Below are positions 40,905 to 53,002 of a stretch of DNA of 64,000 nucleotides, in pieces. The first letter of the stretch is position 1, and the number at the start of each line of letters is the position of its first letter. Where the stretch lies: the NCBI GenBank assembly GCA_022496205.1, contig WTXD01000010.1, positions 558,001-622,000 on the forward strand. The letters are read 5' to 3'. The stretch comes from Gloeopeniophorella convolvens. Lineage: Eukaryota > Basidiomycota > Agaricomycetes > Russulales. The notes under the pieces are model-generated. The model worked only from the letters and a program-made list of their open reading frames with translations. It did not search any database and was not told the DNA's origin. Made by a program: the position numbers and the translations under genes.

Positions 40905-43263
40905 TCACGGCGGCGCGAGGTACCCGCGCCGCTCGCGCCAGCGCTCGGCCGCGTCGGACGCCTCGCGCGCGCGCTTGCGCCCCGCGCCGGGCGCTTGCGC
41001 GGGCTCGCCAGACGCAAGCACAAAAAAGCGCGACACGGCGCGGCGCACGACGGCGTCCGCGATGCCGGCCTCGAGCACGGTGGGCGCGGGCCCGCGCGGC
41101 GCGCCGGGCGGGCGCTTCTTGTACTGCGTGCACGTGAGATAGACGGGTAGGTAAGCGGGAAAGCGGGCGCGGGCGGAGGGGCGTGCGCACGCACGGTCTC
41201 GAGCTCGGGCTTGCCGCGCCAGCGCGCAAGCGCCTCGCAGAAGCGCAGTGCGGCGCGCTCGACGGGCTCGGCGGGGTACTGCCACGCGAGGTCCTCCATG
41301 TGCGTCGAGAGGTCGGGCGTGCCCGCGGGGACGTCGAGGAACTGCGCGCGCGGGCGGGCATCGTCAGCGTGGTTAGTACGGGTGGCGTGCAGTGCGCGGG
41401 ACGCACCCGTGCGAGGCGCTCGCTCATCTCGCGCGCGTACTCGGCCTCGCCGCTGCTGCTCTCCCCCTGCGCGTACCCGGACCCGGGACTCTCGTTCGGG
41501 CCGCCCGCGCCGCCGCGCCCGGGGAAGAGCACGCCGACGGCGTCGGGCAGCTCCGGCATACCGTCCGGCTCGAACTCGGCGTACACGTCGTCGGGCGTGC
41601 CCACGCCCGCCGCGGGGCCCGCCCCGCCAAGCCCGACGCCGAGCAGTACCTGCGCGGGCGCGAGCCCCGTCCAGCCCGCACTGAGGTACCCCTCAAGCAC
41701 GGCGCGCGTGAGCAGCCCGGCGAGCAGCAGGTACCACTCGGCGGTCGGCACGAGCGCGCGACCGCCCGCCTCGCGCCCGAGCGCGAGAGCCGCGAGCGCG
41801 GATAGCCGCACGAAGCGCGGCACGAGCTCTGCGAGCCGCGTGTTGCCCGCGCCCGTCCCGCTCGCGCCGGTCGCGGCCGCGCTCGCGTGCGTCGCCTCGT
41901 CGAGCGTGGGCACGCCGCGCCGCAGGAGCGTCCCCCCGGGCCCGGGGCGCGCGAGCCCGCTGCCAACGCCTGCGCCCTCTGCGAAGCCGGACAACCCCCC
42001 GCCGCCACCGCCGCCGTGCGGACCCGGCACAGCGCGCCGCGGACGCGCAGCCACGGCGCGGCCGGGCGCGACACAGATCTCGCACGCATGATGCAGGTGG
42101 CGCGAGCAGCGGAGCGCCGGGGGCGAGTTGGCGGTGCTAGGGTCCGCGCCGGCGACGAAGAGCGCGCGGGTACGCGCGCTCGGCTCGGTCGACGACGGCG
42201 CGGGCATGATGGGCGGGTAGGTCAGGCTCGAGGGCTGCGGGCGCGTCAGTTGGCGGGGGGAAGCGGGCGAGGGAGGCGCGCGCACGGAGAAGGAGGAGGG
42301 CGTACTTGGCGCCGCTGTGGCGGCGCTCGAGACGGCGAGGAGGGGCACGAGCGCGAGTGGCAGCGCGGCGAAAATCGAAGAGGCGCCGGAGGAGGAGGGC
42401 GCGGCTGGCGTGGACGGCGTCTCGGTCGCTGCGGGCATGCTGCTGGACGCGCCGGACGTGCTGCGCGACGTGGATGCGGCCTGGATGTGCAGGTGGCGGG
42501 GCACGGGCGCCTGGCGGGCAAAGAGGTCGTTGATCACGGTCGTGAGCGCGAGACGGAGGCGCACGCCGTTCGGGAGGACGTGCTGCCCCGCGGGGGGCGC
42601 AGGAATGGGCGGATGTGCGGGGGGCGCGTCTTGAGGGACGGGCGCGATGGGCTCGTCGTCAGGGAAGGGGTAATCGCGGGGCGGTTGCTCGAGCATGCCG
42701 GTGACGACCTTCTCGAGGGCCTCGGCGCGCTGGCGGAGGCGACGCGCCAGGGGGAGGTCCTGGCGCGCGATGCGCGAGTCCTCCTCGTCGTCGTGGGGGT
42801 GGTCTGGGCCACCAGCGCGGGCACGCAGGGAAGCCGAGTCGGCCTCGGCGTCGCTAGGCGCCTCGTCGTCCTCGTCCCACTGCTCGGGGCGCTCGCGGTG
42901 GGCATAGTTGGGTGCGCCAGGCCCGCCGGTGCGGTCTGTCATGGCGAGCTCTGCGCGTGCCTGGGCAAAGCGGGTGCGAGCGTGGACCCAGAGGAGGTGG
43001 TCGATGATGAGGGTCCGGGTGGACTTTTCGCGCGGGGGGATGGAGTGGAGATGATGGGCATGTTTGTGGGCGGGCGGGCGAAAGGCGGCGGCGAGGGCAG
43101 GAGTAGAGGAGGGCGGAGGCGGTTGTTGTGGGTGGTGGTGTTGGATTGGCTGCTGTGGTGATTGGAGGTGATGCTGTTGCGGGATGGGTGGGCCGGCGGA
43201 GTTTTGTGTGGACTGAAGAACGGTCGAAGGCGGGGCGGGCAAGTCGCTGCTGGAGAATGTCAT
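40905..43263 (-). CDS. Conserved Agaricomycete-type protein of unknown function (740 aa)
   Basis: Three exons: 43263-41407, 41341-41195 and 41123-40905. Both introns are phase 0 with clean gtgcgt donors and CAG acceptors. The N-terminus is low complexity (Gln/Pro/His). Then come RTLIIDHLLWVHARTRFAQ, ELAMTDRTGG, NYAHRERPEQWDEDDEAPSD, RRLRQRAEALEKVVTGML and LPNGVRLRLALTTVINDLF, followed by Ala/Ser/Pro-rich linkers. A helical C-terminal domain follows (FVRLSALAALALG, WYLLLAGLLTRAVLEGYL, MEDLAWQYPAEPVERAALRF, YKKRPPGAPRGPAP, VVRRAVSRFFVLA). The basic KRARE near the end could be a nuclear signal. I recognise no catalytic motif. The start at 43263 is the first ATG before the conserved part; the frame is open further upstream. 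Its 3' half is duplicated at 33904-34839. Confidence 0.8.
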
Positions 43264-44040
43264 GGGCTCGGTGACGCGGGGCAGGCGGACGGCGGGTTGG
43301 TATTGCGGGGACGTGTCGACCGGCCAGCGCAGATTTGAAGGGAAAGAGAACGCACAGCTCAACCAACACTCGCCTTCCGACCTCCTCCGGCCGTTCTCGG
43401 GCGTCTCTTTCTCTTTCATTTCTTTCTCTCCACTCTCTGAAACACTCCCGCCGTCCATCCACAATCTCTACCGCACGCACACGTCCGATAAGCTACCCAA
43501 GTAATCATCTCTCGCCTCGCGTCATCGCCTCTCATTAGCTCAATGTCTGCCTCGCGGTCTCGTCTTGTCTGGATCGCCCCCGGCCACGTGATGCCACACG
43601 TTACATAGCCGACGTGGAACCTCCCGCCACCCCCGCGCACAACAGCGAGCTCGCACCCACTCGGACAACAACGTCACCGCGACTCTTGGCGGAATTGCCG
43701 CGTTTCAGACCACTCGCAAGATTGGCTCATGCCTCCTCATGCATACCGCAACTCGCCGACGCAGATCAGCCCGAGGGTCAACTTGGCGCCTCTTTGCTTC
43801 GGAACATCTTCAGCGCGCCCTACCATCATACGGTTTGACATCCTCGGGAGACGAAATATCACAGCAGCGCTGACGACATTCCCGCCTGCACTCGGGATGA
43901 CTCGGACGAGCACTGGGCACGCACATTCGCTCCACTCGACAGGCCCAGCTTCGGCTTTGGACGTCAGCTTGGTGGCGCTCACGGCTAAGTTACTTTGCCG
44001 CTCCCGAGACGGCGGGCGGCTATTTGCCACGTGGAACATC
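43264..44040. other. Intergenic between the conserved gene and tRNA-Lys
   Basis: Pyrimidine-rich 5' flank of the minus-strand gene, then unannotated sequence. No gene recognised. Confidence 0.5.
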
Positions 44041-44141
44041 GCCCGCCTAGCTCAATCGGATAGAGCGTCAGACTCTTACGGCGGTGCGAGCAGCGCTGAG
44101 TTGCGATCTGAAGGCTGCGAGTTCGACCCTCGCGGTGGGCT
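44041..44141 (+). tRNA. tRNA-Lys(CUU) with 27-nt intron
   Basis: The acceptor stem GCCCGCC pairs with GGTGGGC. The D arm is GCTC/GAGC. The anticodon stem TCAGA/TCTGA encloses the loop CTCTTAA with anticodon CTT. The T arm is GCGAG-TTCGACC-CTCGC. The intron 44079-44105 sits one base 3' of the anticodon, the canonical position. A T run near 44146-44152 can serve as the Pol III terminator. No CCA is encoded, as expected in a eukaryote. Confidence 0.93.
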
Positions 44142-44228
44142 AGTCTCTTTTTCATTTCCTCTTCCTCGCGCCAAGGAATGTTTTTTCTTCTTTTAGGGCC
44201 GATCGGCAAACCCGAGTAGAGTCATTGG

Positions 44229-44321
44229 GATGGGATTTCCCCGCCAAAAAACCTACCGACCCATCCCGATTTCATATCGACTAGACGGGTCATGAAGCTC
44301 TCTGGCGGGAATCCCATCCCA
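44229..44321. repeat. Imperfect inverted repeat
   Basis: GGGATGGGATTTCCCCGCCA at 44229-44248 is complementary, with two single-base gaps, to TGGCGGGAATCCCATCCC at 44304-44321. It lies just downstream of the tRNA. No coding content. Confidence 0.55.
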
Positions 44322-47300
44322 ACCCGACCTCGACGGGCCCGCGCTGCCGATTAAGCCTAGTGGCACGTGAGCCCGCGCGCTCAACATACTACGTTGAGAC
44401 TTCAATTTGTCGGGGACAACGACGCCACCATCATCTTGGCAGCCCACGCTTCTCGTTTCCGCGCAGGGTGATATTGGCTACCATGGTTCCGGAAGTTACC
44501 TACTGTGGGATCCGTGCGTGTGGTGCTACGGTGCTCTGAGAGCGTCCATTCGTTTGTATCCGCCTCTCCAAGCTCACAACCACGGGAAACCGCTCTTGTG
44601 CACTGGTAAATTTATGCTCGGCACAGAGTTTCGCCTGGGCCAGAAGCATCGAGACGTCGAAGGAAGGGCGCGAGCTGCGCGTTCCATGGCGGTCTCTTAC
44701 GCACAGGTGTGTTTGACACGGTCGCCCCTAACTGTCTCCAAAAACTAGGAGCGATCTATGTCCCCTCCCAACTAACGACCACTACAACTTCCCAGGACGA
44801 CCCTATTTCGTCATTGCCTCTATCCATTCCGGAAAATAGCCCTTTTTTGATCTGGCTCGCAGGACGAGGCGAGGCACTTGCTCACCAGTCGCACGCCTCA
44901 CAGTGGAAGACCGCACCCAAGCGCAACAAATCATCCCGCGCCCTGCGACGAAGGGCCCCGCCTCAGGAAGAACACCGGAGATCCCGCTTTTGCACGCGAA
45001 AGAACGCCGTGGTCCATGCTGTTTATAGTGTTCTACCACACAAAAATAAATCGCTCTCACGCCTCGATGCTACTCGTACTACGATGGGGTGCTGCGGCAG
45101 ACCAGCACGATAACGCCGTCCCCTAAATCTCAACATCATCCGTCGTCTTTCCCTTCTTCTTTCGTCTCGCTATTTTCGCCCCCAACATGCCGTCATAATC
45201 CCTCCAGGTGTTCCGCCCTGCGCGTACGCACGCTTCCTCCATTGTGGGCTTCTCCGGAACATATCTGCCAGCAACCACACAGACTTGCGCACCTGCCCCT
45301 CCAACCACGCCAGAAGCACATCACGCACCCGCCACATCGCCAGAGACGTCCTACTGCGCTTCTCACGAACCAACACAGGCCGTGCCCCTGCAAGGCACCG
45401 AACGCCTGCGCGCACCTGGCAGAAGCACACGTTGGCGGCTTCTCTTACGTCGTACACATAGGCCCGCCGCCATGCCGCGGGAGGCAACCGTGCCTCCGCA
45501 CGGCAGCGCGGCCGCAGGCACCGTCAGCACGTGGTGTGGCCGCGCATCGCGTGACGCGCGGCGCTCGGATGGCGGCCGCGCCTTTGCGTCCCGCATTATG
45601 TTCGCGGGGTCGGGTCTCCCCGCTGCGGCGGGTCAGATGGCTGTGCGCGGGGACGGGGGGCGATTAATGATTGGCTGTGCGAGGCTTATCCTTGGAGGGC
45701 CTTCATGACCGTGCGCCACATGAGAAGCCCCAGATGCGTGCGCGGGTTCTTGCGAACGGCGAGCGCGTCCTCGACGAGGTGAAACGCCGCAGGGCTCGAA
45801 GCTCTTCCACCTGTGCCAGTGCGCACTGTGCGTTCCTCCGCGCCGGCGCGGCGGGTCGGGTTCTAGCTCGGGCATTTGGAACGTGCTGCCCATACGCGGA
45901 ACAATGCTGCACGGCCTTCGCGCCCCTTCGCATCGAATCGCCCGCGCGCGGCGCACCCAGTCCTTATCCGCGGGGGCCGCCCGCAGCCACTGGGAACCAG
46001 GACTAGTACGACTCGGTCCCAGCGCCTCCAGCCGTACATACATAGTACAGCGCAACGCAACCGGGCGCTGCCGACGCTGCTGCCCCGCGCAACCCCCACC
46101 CAGGCGCGCCGCCGCTGATGGAATCACAAGCCAGAGATCAGCGCGGCACTCTCCGTCGGCGCGTGGGAACGCGCACAGCACGAGGCACGGCGAAGCGTAG
46201 CCAGGAGGCGCGCGCGCAGCTGAAGGGGCGCCACGAATAGATAGCGTTGGTAGTGGCGCAGATAAGGTCCGCCTTGCAGCCTTGCAGCCTTGCATTCCGC
46301 TCCCTTCTCCTTGTGTGGTATGGTCACGGGGCCGCGTGGAGGTGAACCAGGCGAGGGCGCCACTGCTCCAGCACCTGCTGGACTTTACTCCTTGCGCCAG
46401 CAGCCCCGGCGACAAGCCAAGCTACCCATCTACCAATTACCGTATGTGCGCTCGCGCATCCGCCTGCCCATCTAATAATACCTGTTGTGCACTTTAGGTG
46501 TTGTTCAATGGGTGGGCTCGCGATCCAGCGCCTTGGGCATCCTATACACGGCCGCGCGCAGGCGCTCCGCGGGCACGCAGAGGCGTCCGCAAATAAGGAC
46601 GGTTCCCACTCGCCCAGCTGATACGATCATGCCTCCTCGCGTCATCTGCCCCTGCATGCGTTCCCAGCGTCAGGGCCGCCCGATAGCGGTGTCATACCCT
46701 GAAGATGCACGCATACATACAAACACGCTAGTTGCGCTGGCTGCATCGGGCGGCGGGATTCCTTGTTTCGCGATCGTGTGCACTGCCCAGGCGCAGGCTC
46801 AGCTGACTCGGGGAGCCTCGAGGAGATGGAAGCGGAGAAGACAATAGAGGGCTGCTCCATTGCCTGGAACGCAGCCCGCCCGGAGGGTTTAAGGCTATAT
46901 GTAAGGCGATGATCAAGACGTGGAGCGGGACGTGCGATTGCAAAGCGGGTGCGTGCTTAATGCTCCCGGTGGCGGGTGAGAATGATCAATGGCGTGCTCG
47001 CACGGACGTCGAGCCTGGCGCGTTCCACAGCGCTCGCGCGCGATAACGTGAACGCCAGGTGCAGTGCCGGCACCAGCCCGCCGTTAGAGCCTGCGCGCGC
47101 CCGCGCATATAGCCCTGTCGCTAAGAACCCCCGAGGAGTGGGAGATCGCGAAGCCCAGGGCTGGAGGAAGTTTGCTGGCAGGTGGTGCGCGCAGCTGCTC
47201 CAAGACCACCACCGCCTTGCTTCTAGCCGCCGCCACACTCCGCGCAGGCCCCATGGGCTTGCACACGAAGCGTGTAGTTGCCATATATGACCTCTATTCC

Positions 47301-48396
47301 CTCCACCGTGGTCATCTGCGCGAGCAGCTGCGGTACTTGTGCCAACGATGATGGTGGGGGCGTCGCCGCCGCCGCCGCGCCGCACCGGCGCTGCGCTATC
47401 GTGTGCAGTAACGTAAGGTTTTGGGTGCGGGGGCGGTCTAGGCCACGGCGGGCGCGCCAGGCTGCCGGGCGGGCACGGGGCGGGTCACGCGGGTGCGGGG
47501 CGGCCCTGCGACTGGGCAGGTGCGCCTGGCCAGACGGCGGGGCCCGCGGGTTCGGATGAGTGCCATCCGTCAGTTGGATGATGGTTGCGCGCAGCACCGC
47601 TCGAGGCCCTCCCCTCCCTTGGCCCGCCCGCAATTAATGATCGTGGCAGGTTGCGAGCTCGTGTCATCGCCGCTTCGAGTTGGTGCTTACGGGATGGAGT
47701 GCAGGGCGGGGGGAGGCGCCTGTGTTATATTTCCGTGCGGGCGCAAATGCCGGCAGGCAATGCTTGGGCAATGCAGTGCGCGGGGCGACGATCAAACGTC
47801 TGGTGCAAGGACAAGTGCCGCGCGCATGCTGGAGACACGCCAAGCGCACGATTGCATTGCAGTGCCACTTAGAGGCCTACGGAAGGCTCGGAAGGTCGAG
47901 TCGTAACGCAGATTCTGCTCTGGAATGCATCTGCAATCCATAAATGCATAGTATGAGTCGCTCGCTCGAAGTTCTTGCGGCGGCTTGATGCGTCGCGGGG
48001 TCGGCCGTGGCCGGACGGGGAACGCAGATCTGGGGTTCCCGCACCCGCGCCGCGGTGTCGGGGCACGCGCGATAAGGGTGCCCAGATCTGGCATCACGCG
48101 CGCGCGGATGTCCCGACCCCGCCGTCGCGCGCGCGGGCTCTGTTGCAGCAGTGGCAGGCGGCGGGAGGGCAATTTGCGTGATACATATATGTCTCGGCGA
48201 CGGGAAGAGTGGTGTGTGTGGGCGGATGATGGGAGCGGGTCAGCGGTTGCGCTGCGATCGAGGGAGAAGAGGAGGAGTGATAAGAGAAGGAGGGACGCGG
48301 GATCTGAGATGCAAGGCTGAGGACGACTCTCCGCTCTCGACCTCAACCGCGCTGCTTTCCCACAGCCGTTGCTTGTCTCCTTCTCTTCTCCATACC
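44322..48396. other. GC-rich gene-poor 4 kb
   Basis: Many long overlapping frames exist on both strands because the DNA is GC-rich, and none shows a recognisable domain. A few minus-strand pieces have gene-like codon use (45686-45862, and pieces near 47000-47330 such as QVPQLLAQMTTVEGIEVIYG), so an unrecognised minus-strand gene divergent from the phosphatase gene is possible. I cannot build a consistent splice model. Confidence 0.4.
45686..45862 (-). CDS. Possible terminal exon of an unrecognised gene
   Basis: The minus-strand frame ends AAFHLVEDALAVRKNPRTHL and then GLLMWRTVMKALQG before TAA 45686-45688. Codons favour G or C in third position in the way the nearby real genes do, and the peptide has normal composition, unlike the competing frames. 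Upstream exons were not found. Function unknown. Confidence 0.25.
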   Translation of the reverse strand, partial: NPTRRAGAEERTVRTGTGGRASSPAAFHLVEDALAVRKNPRTHLGLLMWRTVMKALQG

Positions 48397-51300
48397 ATGG
48401 TCTCCGCTGCTGCCTCTGCCTCTGCCCTCGCCAACAAGGACGACGCTGCCGCCGTCGTACACGGCCTCAGCTACCCTCCAGACTTCCTCTCCTCTCTCCC
48501 CGTCCTCCTCTCTCGCCCTGCCCCCCATACCCCCATCCGCGCCCTCTCCGCCTCCCAGTTCGCAACCCTCCATCATGCCGCTACTATCGCCCATGCACCT
48601 GACCATATCCTCTTCCCTTTCCTCCACGGCCTCGAGGGTGACAACGAGCACCAGAACTCGTTCTTCGCTGTCTCCCGCGACCACCCCGTTGTCCCGCCTC
48701 GTTTTCGCGGCCTGATATGGGTCGCCTGCGAGGACGACGACACCCCCGCTAGCGACGACGAAGATGACGACGACGGCTCGGTCCCTTCGGACGACTCGGA
48801 CAGCGATGAGCACGACAGCGAGGCCGGCGATGTTGGCAATGCATTTGAGCTCGACATGGACATGGATATTGATGCCGACTCTGAACCCGGTCACGGCCCC
48901 CGTAAACCAGAGGCGCTCGACCCCTCGTCCTCCTCTCCGCCGTCGTCTACATCTGTGCCAGGAGAGGTTCCCTCCGACGGCTCGGATCCCAACAACGCAC
49001 CGCATATGCACCCTGTGAAGAATCGGGCGCCGCGCATATACACCAATACGAACGTGGGCGCGGCACGCGACCGGAGCGCGTCGTCGTCGTCGAGCACGTC
49101 GTCGTCGTCGCAGTCGCTGGAGCTCCCATCACCGTCGACGCCGGCGACGTCGTTCGACTCGCCTACACCATCGTGTGCGCCGCTGGGCCCACCGTCGCCC
49201 GTTCCCCAGCCACGGACGGCACCGCTTCTGGCGGCCGGGTTCAAGCCACGTGAACTTCTGCAAGTGAATGCGGTCGGGAACGTCGAATTTATCCCTTTGC
49301 GTGTTCCCGACGGCATCTCCTTGCGCAACTTTGATATCCAATTGGTGCGTGTTCAATGCTCTGCAGCCTTTCCTTTCCCACTCTCCCGGTGCGACGTGCC
49401 CGAGAGTGGGTGGGCATTATGGGCGCCTGGCGAGGGTCGGGTGACTTGTGCGGGGAAGCGTGACCTCGTAGTGGACGTCACCGGGGGCAATGACGCGGCC
49501 AAAGAGTCGGCGGAGGACACGCAGCTGTCAGCGCTCTCCCGGGCACGAGAAGCACGTCTGGCACCCATTCATCCGCTTTGGCGTTTTGCTTCCGCGGAGG
49601 ATGTGTGCCAGGAAAGGAGACCAGACTACGCTCTGCAGTCACCCCTGTCCTCCACCGACGATCGGTGCGCGGCTCCGGTGGAGCCTGCGACCGTGCCGTT
49701 CTGCCGTGATTGGCTCAACTTGATTCCTCCCTTCATCTTGCTCCTCCTCTTCCGTTTTTAGCTCGCCCGATCGCTAACGCCATTCTGCGCCCAGCCCATC
49801 TATGCAACCCTTTCCGACATCGTCATTTACTCCCGCCGCGGCGCGACTAGGACTGCCTTTGCCGTCGCCGAAAAGTTTAAGCAGGCCGTCGAGGCTCGTG
49901 CAGGCGCACGCATCCCCTACAATGTCTTTGTTCTCGAGGCCACCCCTTCAGAGTTCCGCTCAAAGCTCGGCCACCTCCTTGTCGGCCCTCATACAGTCAA
50001 CTTCGCCCAGCGCGAGAAGGACGAGATGCGCGAGCTCACGCGCGCCAGCGAGATCCTCACAGTGCCTTCTCCAGACCTCGAAGATGATGCGGATGAGGTC
50101 CGCCCGTGGACGCCTGGCCTTGGCCAGGTCTTCCTCGGCAACGTAAACGATGTTCCCTTCTTCCACCATGGACTCGCCGGCGGTGTCCCATCAGAAGGGT
50201 CCATCGACCTTCTCGACAGTGCCGGCAATGCTGCTGCCGATGGCATGGGCTACGATGTCTGCATCGAGTGCCACGACCGCGCGCCCGCACCAACCCCCGG
50301 CCACCTCCGCGGCGCGGAGGAACACATCATGGAGCTCGAGCGCAGGTGGGAGGCTTCGGGCGCGAAAGGCTTGCGGCCCCCACCGAACGCGGCAGCTGTT
50401 GTTCACCTCCCCTTCCCCCTGAGCCCCTCCATCGGCGCCCTTACCCCCTTCCTCGAGTTCCTGGAGCGCCTGCTGAAGCCAGAGCTGCGGCGCGGACTTG
50501 GGCGGCCCGCGAAGATACTCATCTGGAGCTCGGATGGTTACACGGAGAGCAGCGTGCTTGCGCTGTCGCTCATCATGGCCATGCGTAGCATGACGCTCCC
50601 CGAGGCGTACCTGGAGCTGCAGGTTGCGAAGCGCCGCAGCTTTTTCGTGTACCAGAGCGATATTGCACCGCTCAAGCGCATCGAAGGCAAATTAGCGCGC
50701 GACCGTCGCGCGACGTTACCTCCACCTGTGCCTGCGCCACGGCGATTCCTCATTGGCCCGGCCCGTGTGACGACTCTTATCCCCGCTACGAATGAAAGCG
50801 CAATGTCGGCTTCATATGATGAGACAAGTAATTCGCCTCTCGCACCGTTGCGTCGGCCCCGTGCGAGTACAAGCCCGTTGTTACCATCGCTTGCAGACGG
50901 CCATCAAGTCTGGTTCGACGATCCGCGGTTCGATGGAAGCTTCCCCAGTCGCGTGCTGCCATTCCTCTACCTCGGTAACTTGTAAGTATCTAGAGTACAT
51001 TTCCAAGTCGTTTTTCTGATTACGTTTTCAGAAATCACGCATCAAACGCCTATATGCTACACGCTCTCGGCATCACCCATGTCGTATCAGTTGGCGAGTG
51101 CGCTCTGATCCCACCTCCTACCGAGTCTTCCTCGGGCGCGACTTGCGCACCCTGCACACCCAAAACGACAAGCACGTTCATACCCGGCACTGGCCCCGAA
51201 CGGCGTGGCAGCCTCTATATTGAGGAGCGCGAGGGCCGTATCAAAGTGCTGGACATCAAGGGCGTATGTGACGATGGAATCGACACGCTCCAGCCCCAGC

Positions 51301-51653
51301 TGGCTCCGATCTGCTCTTGGATCGACCGTGCGCGCGCCGAAGGAGGCAAGGTGCTCGTTCACTGCCGCGTCGGCGTGTCACGTAGTGCCACGGTCGCGAT
51401 TGCGTACGTGATGCAGCACCTCAGGGTGCCCCTCGTCGACGCGTATCTCATCGTGCGCTCGCGCCGGCTCAGCGTGCTGATTCAGCCGAACATGCGCCTG
51501 TTGTACAACCTGTGTGGGTGGGAGGTGCGTCTCGCGCACGAGCGCGCCGGTGATGACCCGGCACGGCTGCGGGTGGAGCTTGCGCGCTGCGTGAACTGGC
51601 CGTTCTTGGCGCGCGAGGTACACTTGCTGAACGAGAAATACCTGCATCCATGA
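48397..51653 (+). CDS. PPS1: Dual-specificity protein phosphatase, yeast Pps1-like
   Basis: 918 residues in three exons: 48397-49344, 49795-50981 and 51032-51653. Frame is preserved across both introns. The first intron is unusually long (450 nt). The N-terminal half has a conserved FRGLIWVACEDDD region followed by acidic and Ser-rich low-complexity sequence, then PIYATLSDIVIYS. The middle repeats a phosphatase-like fold without a catalytic Cys (ILIWSSDGYTESSVLALSLI). The C-terminus is the active DSP domain: FLYLGNLNHASNAYMLHALG, the general-acid region VLDIKGVCDDG, and the signature VHCRVGVSRSATVAIAY (HCxxxxxR). In yeast, Pps1 acts on cell-cycle and DNA-synthesis control (established). The ATG sits in a good context (ACCATGG). 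Confidence 0.92.
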
Positions 51654-52140
51654 CCGCTCCCAGCGCGTTGGTTCTTACGTCACCATGTTGACCATCTTTT
51701 CTCCCCTTTCCATTCATATCTGCATTGCCCTCTCCCCCCTGCATACACACAAAATCCCATCACCACATTCCCCTTTCCTGCTCTGCTCGCCTCATCATTT
51801 GTACACGCATGATCCTCGACTGCACGTTTCCGTCTCGTTTCTCTACTTCCCAGTGATTTGGTGTATGTTGTTGTCTCGTATCAGTACTCGTTCGCTTGTT
51901 AGTCTGTTGTACGTGCTTAGTGTATGTTCCAATGTGCCATCATCATCTTCACGCACAGAGCCCGTGGCTGCGACTCATGAGACGCCGGTCCGATCGATGC
52001 GCGCGTTTGTCTGCGATGACTCATTCTCACGACTTTCATCTGCGAGTCCGAGGTCGATGCGCACTGCGCTTCTCCGTCGCGCTCGTACCACCTTCGCTGC
52101 ACGCCCCTGTATCCACATCCGCACCAAGAAGACAGTAATC
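51654..52140. other. Short intergenic and 5' UTR, phosphatase to YggS gene
   Basis: An open frame runs through here into the YggS frame from 51685, but it is T-rich and unlike the family. The protein most likely starts at ATG 52141. Confidence 0.55.
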
Positions 52141-53002
52141 ATGAGCGACGCACAACCGACCGAATCCGCACCCGCACCCGCGCTCGCGGAACTGCCCTCC
52201 GCCGAGCGCACCGCCGAGCTCCAATCCAACCTCGCAGACATCCGCGTACGCATCCAAGCCGCCGCCTCGGCCTCCACATCCCCCCACCCACCGACGCTGG
52301 TGGCGATATCGAAGCTCAAGCCCGCACCGGACGTGCGCGCGTGCTACGAGGCGGGCCAGCGCGACTTTGGCGAGAACTACGCGCAGGAGATGCGCGACAA
52401 GGCGCTCGTGCTCCCGCGCGATATCCGGTGGCACTTTGTCGGCGCGCTGCAGAGCAACAAGGCCAAGGCGCTCGCAGGTGTGTGTGTCCACTGCCCGCTG
52501 CCCCGCGCGTGGCGCTGACGCGCGCGCAGAGATGGAGAACCTGCATGCGGTGCAGACGCTCGCGAGTGCGCGCGCGGCGGACGCGCTGTCGCGCCACCGC
52601 GCGCCGGGCGCACCCGCGCTGCGCGTGCTCCTGCAGGTCAACACGTCCGGCGAGGACAGCAAGGCCGGGCTCGGCGCGGGCGCGGATGCCGCGCTCGCAG
52701 AGCTCGCGCTGCACGTCGTGCGCGCGTGTCCGCGCCTGCGCCTCGTCGGACTGATGACGATCGGCGCGCCGGACGGCGGGGTGCGGGATTTTCAAGTGCT
52801 TAGGGAGGTACGGGAGAGGCTGGAGGGCGTGTTGCGGGAGGAGGTGGCGGCTGATGGTGGGGAGTGGGGCGAGGAGGGGCGGTTGGCGCTTAGTATGGGC
52901 ATGTCGGGCGACTTTGAGGATGCGATTCGGGAGGGCGCGGATGTGGTGAGGGTGGGCACGGGGATCTTTGGGGAGCGGCCGAAGAAGGAGGTGAAGGTGT
53001 AG
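52141..53002 (+). CDS. Pyridoxal-phosphate homeostasis protein, YggS/PROSC family
   Basis: 269 residues in two exons (52141-52477 and 52530-53002) split by a 52-nt intron. It binds PLP and controls the pool of free cofactor; it has an alanine-racemase-like TIM-barrel fold but no racemase activity (established for the family). Landmarks: LVAISKLKP with the PLP-binding Lys, FGENYAQEM, DIRWHFVGALQSNKAK, LQVNTSGEDSKAG, LRLVGLMTIG, LSMGMSGDFEDAI and VRVGTGIFGER. Normal length, no break. It probably has a separate promoter from the phosphatase gene. Confidence 0.95.

Larger units (their letters stand above)
34845..41870. repeat. Tandem duplication, right unit
   Basis: Colinear with 29515-34839: F-box A2, F-box B2 and the conserved gene. 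It is longer because of two private transposons (36885-38366 and 38755-39233) and a roughly 130-bp indel near 36582-36716. At 41870 the homology stops while the conserved gene continues, as expected for a simple tandem duplication. Confidence 0.85.

Noticed and set aside
41887..43161. Long plus-strand open frame of 424 codons, and a 302-codon frame at 41183-42091
   Set aside because: They are antisense shadows of the conserved minus-strand gene. GC-rich codons leave the opposite strand open. They are Arg/Gly-rich and have no domain.
45633..46415. 260-codon minus-strand frame
   Set aside because: Cys/Arg/Ser-rich with no family resemblance. A competing frame at 45686-45862 looks more like a real exon.
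48343..49011. 222-codon minus-strand frame opposite the PPS1-like exon 1
   Set aside because: Antisense of acidic low-complexity coding sequence. It reads as Val/Gly-rich nonsense.
51685..52140. N-terminal extension of the YggS protein from an upstream in-frame codon
   Set aside because: The extension is T-rich, unlike the family, and the ATG at 52141 gives the normal family length.
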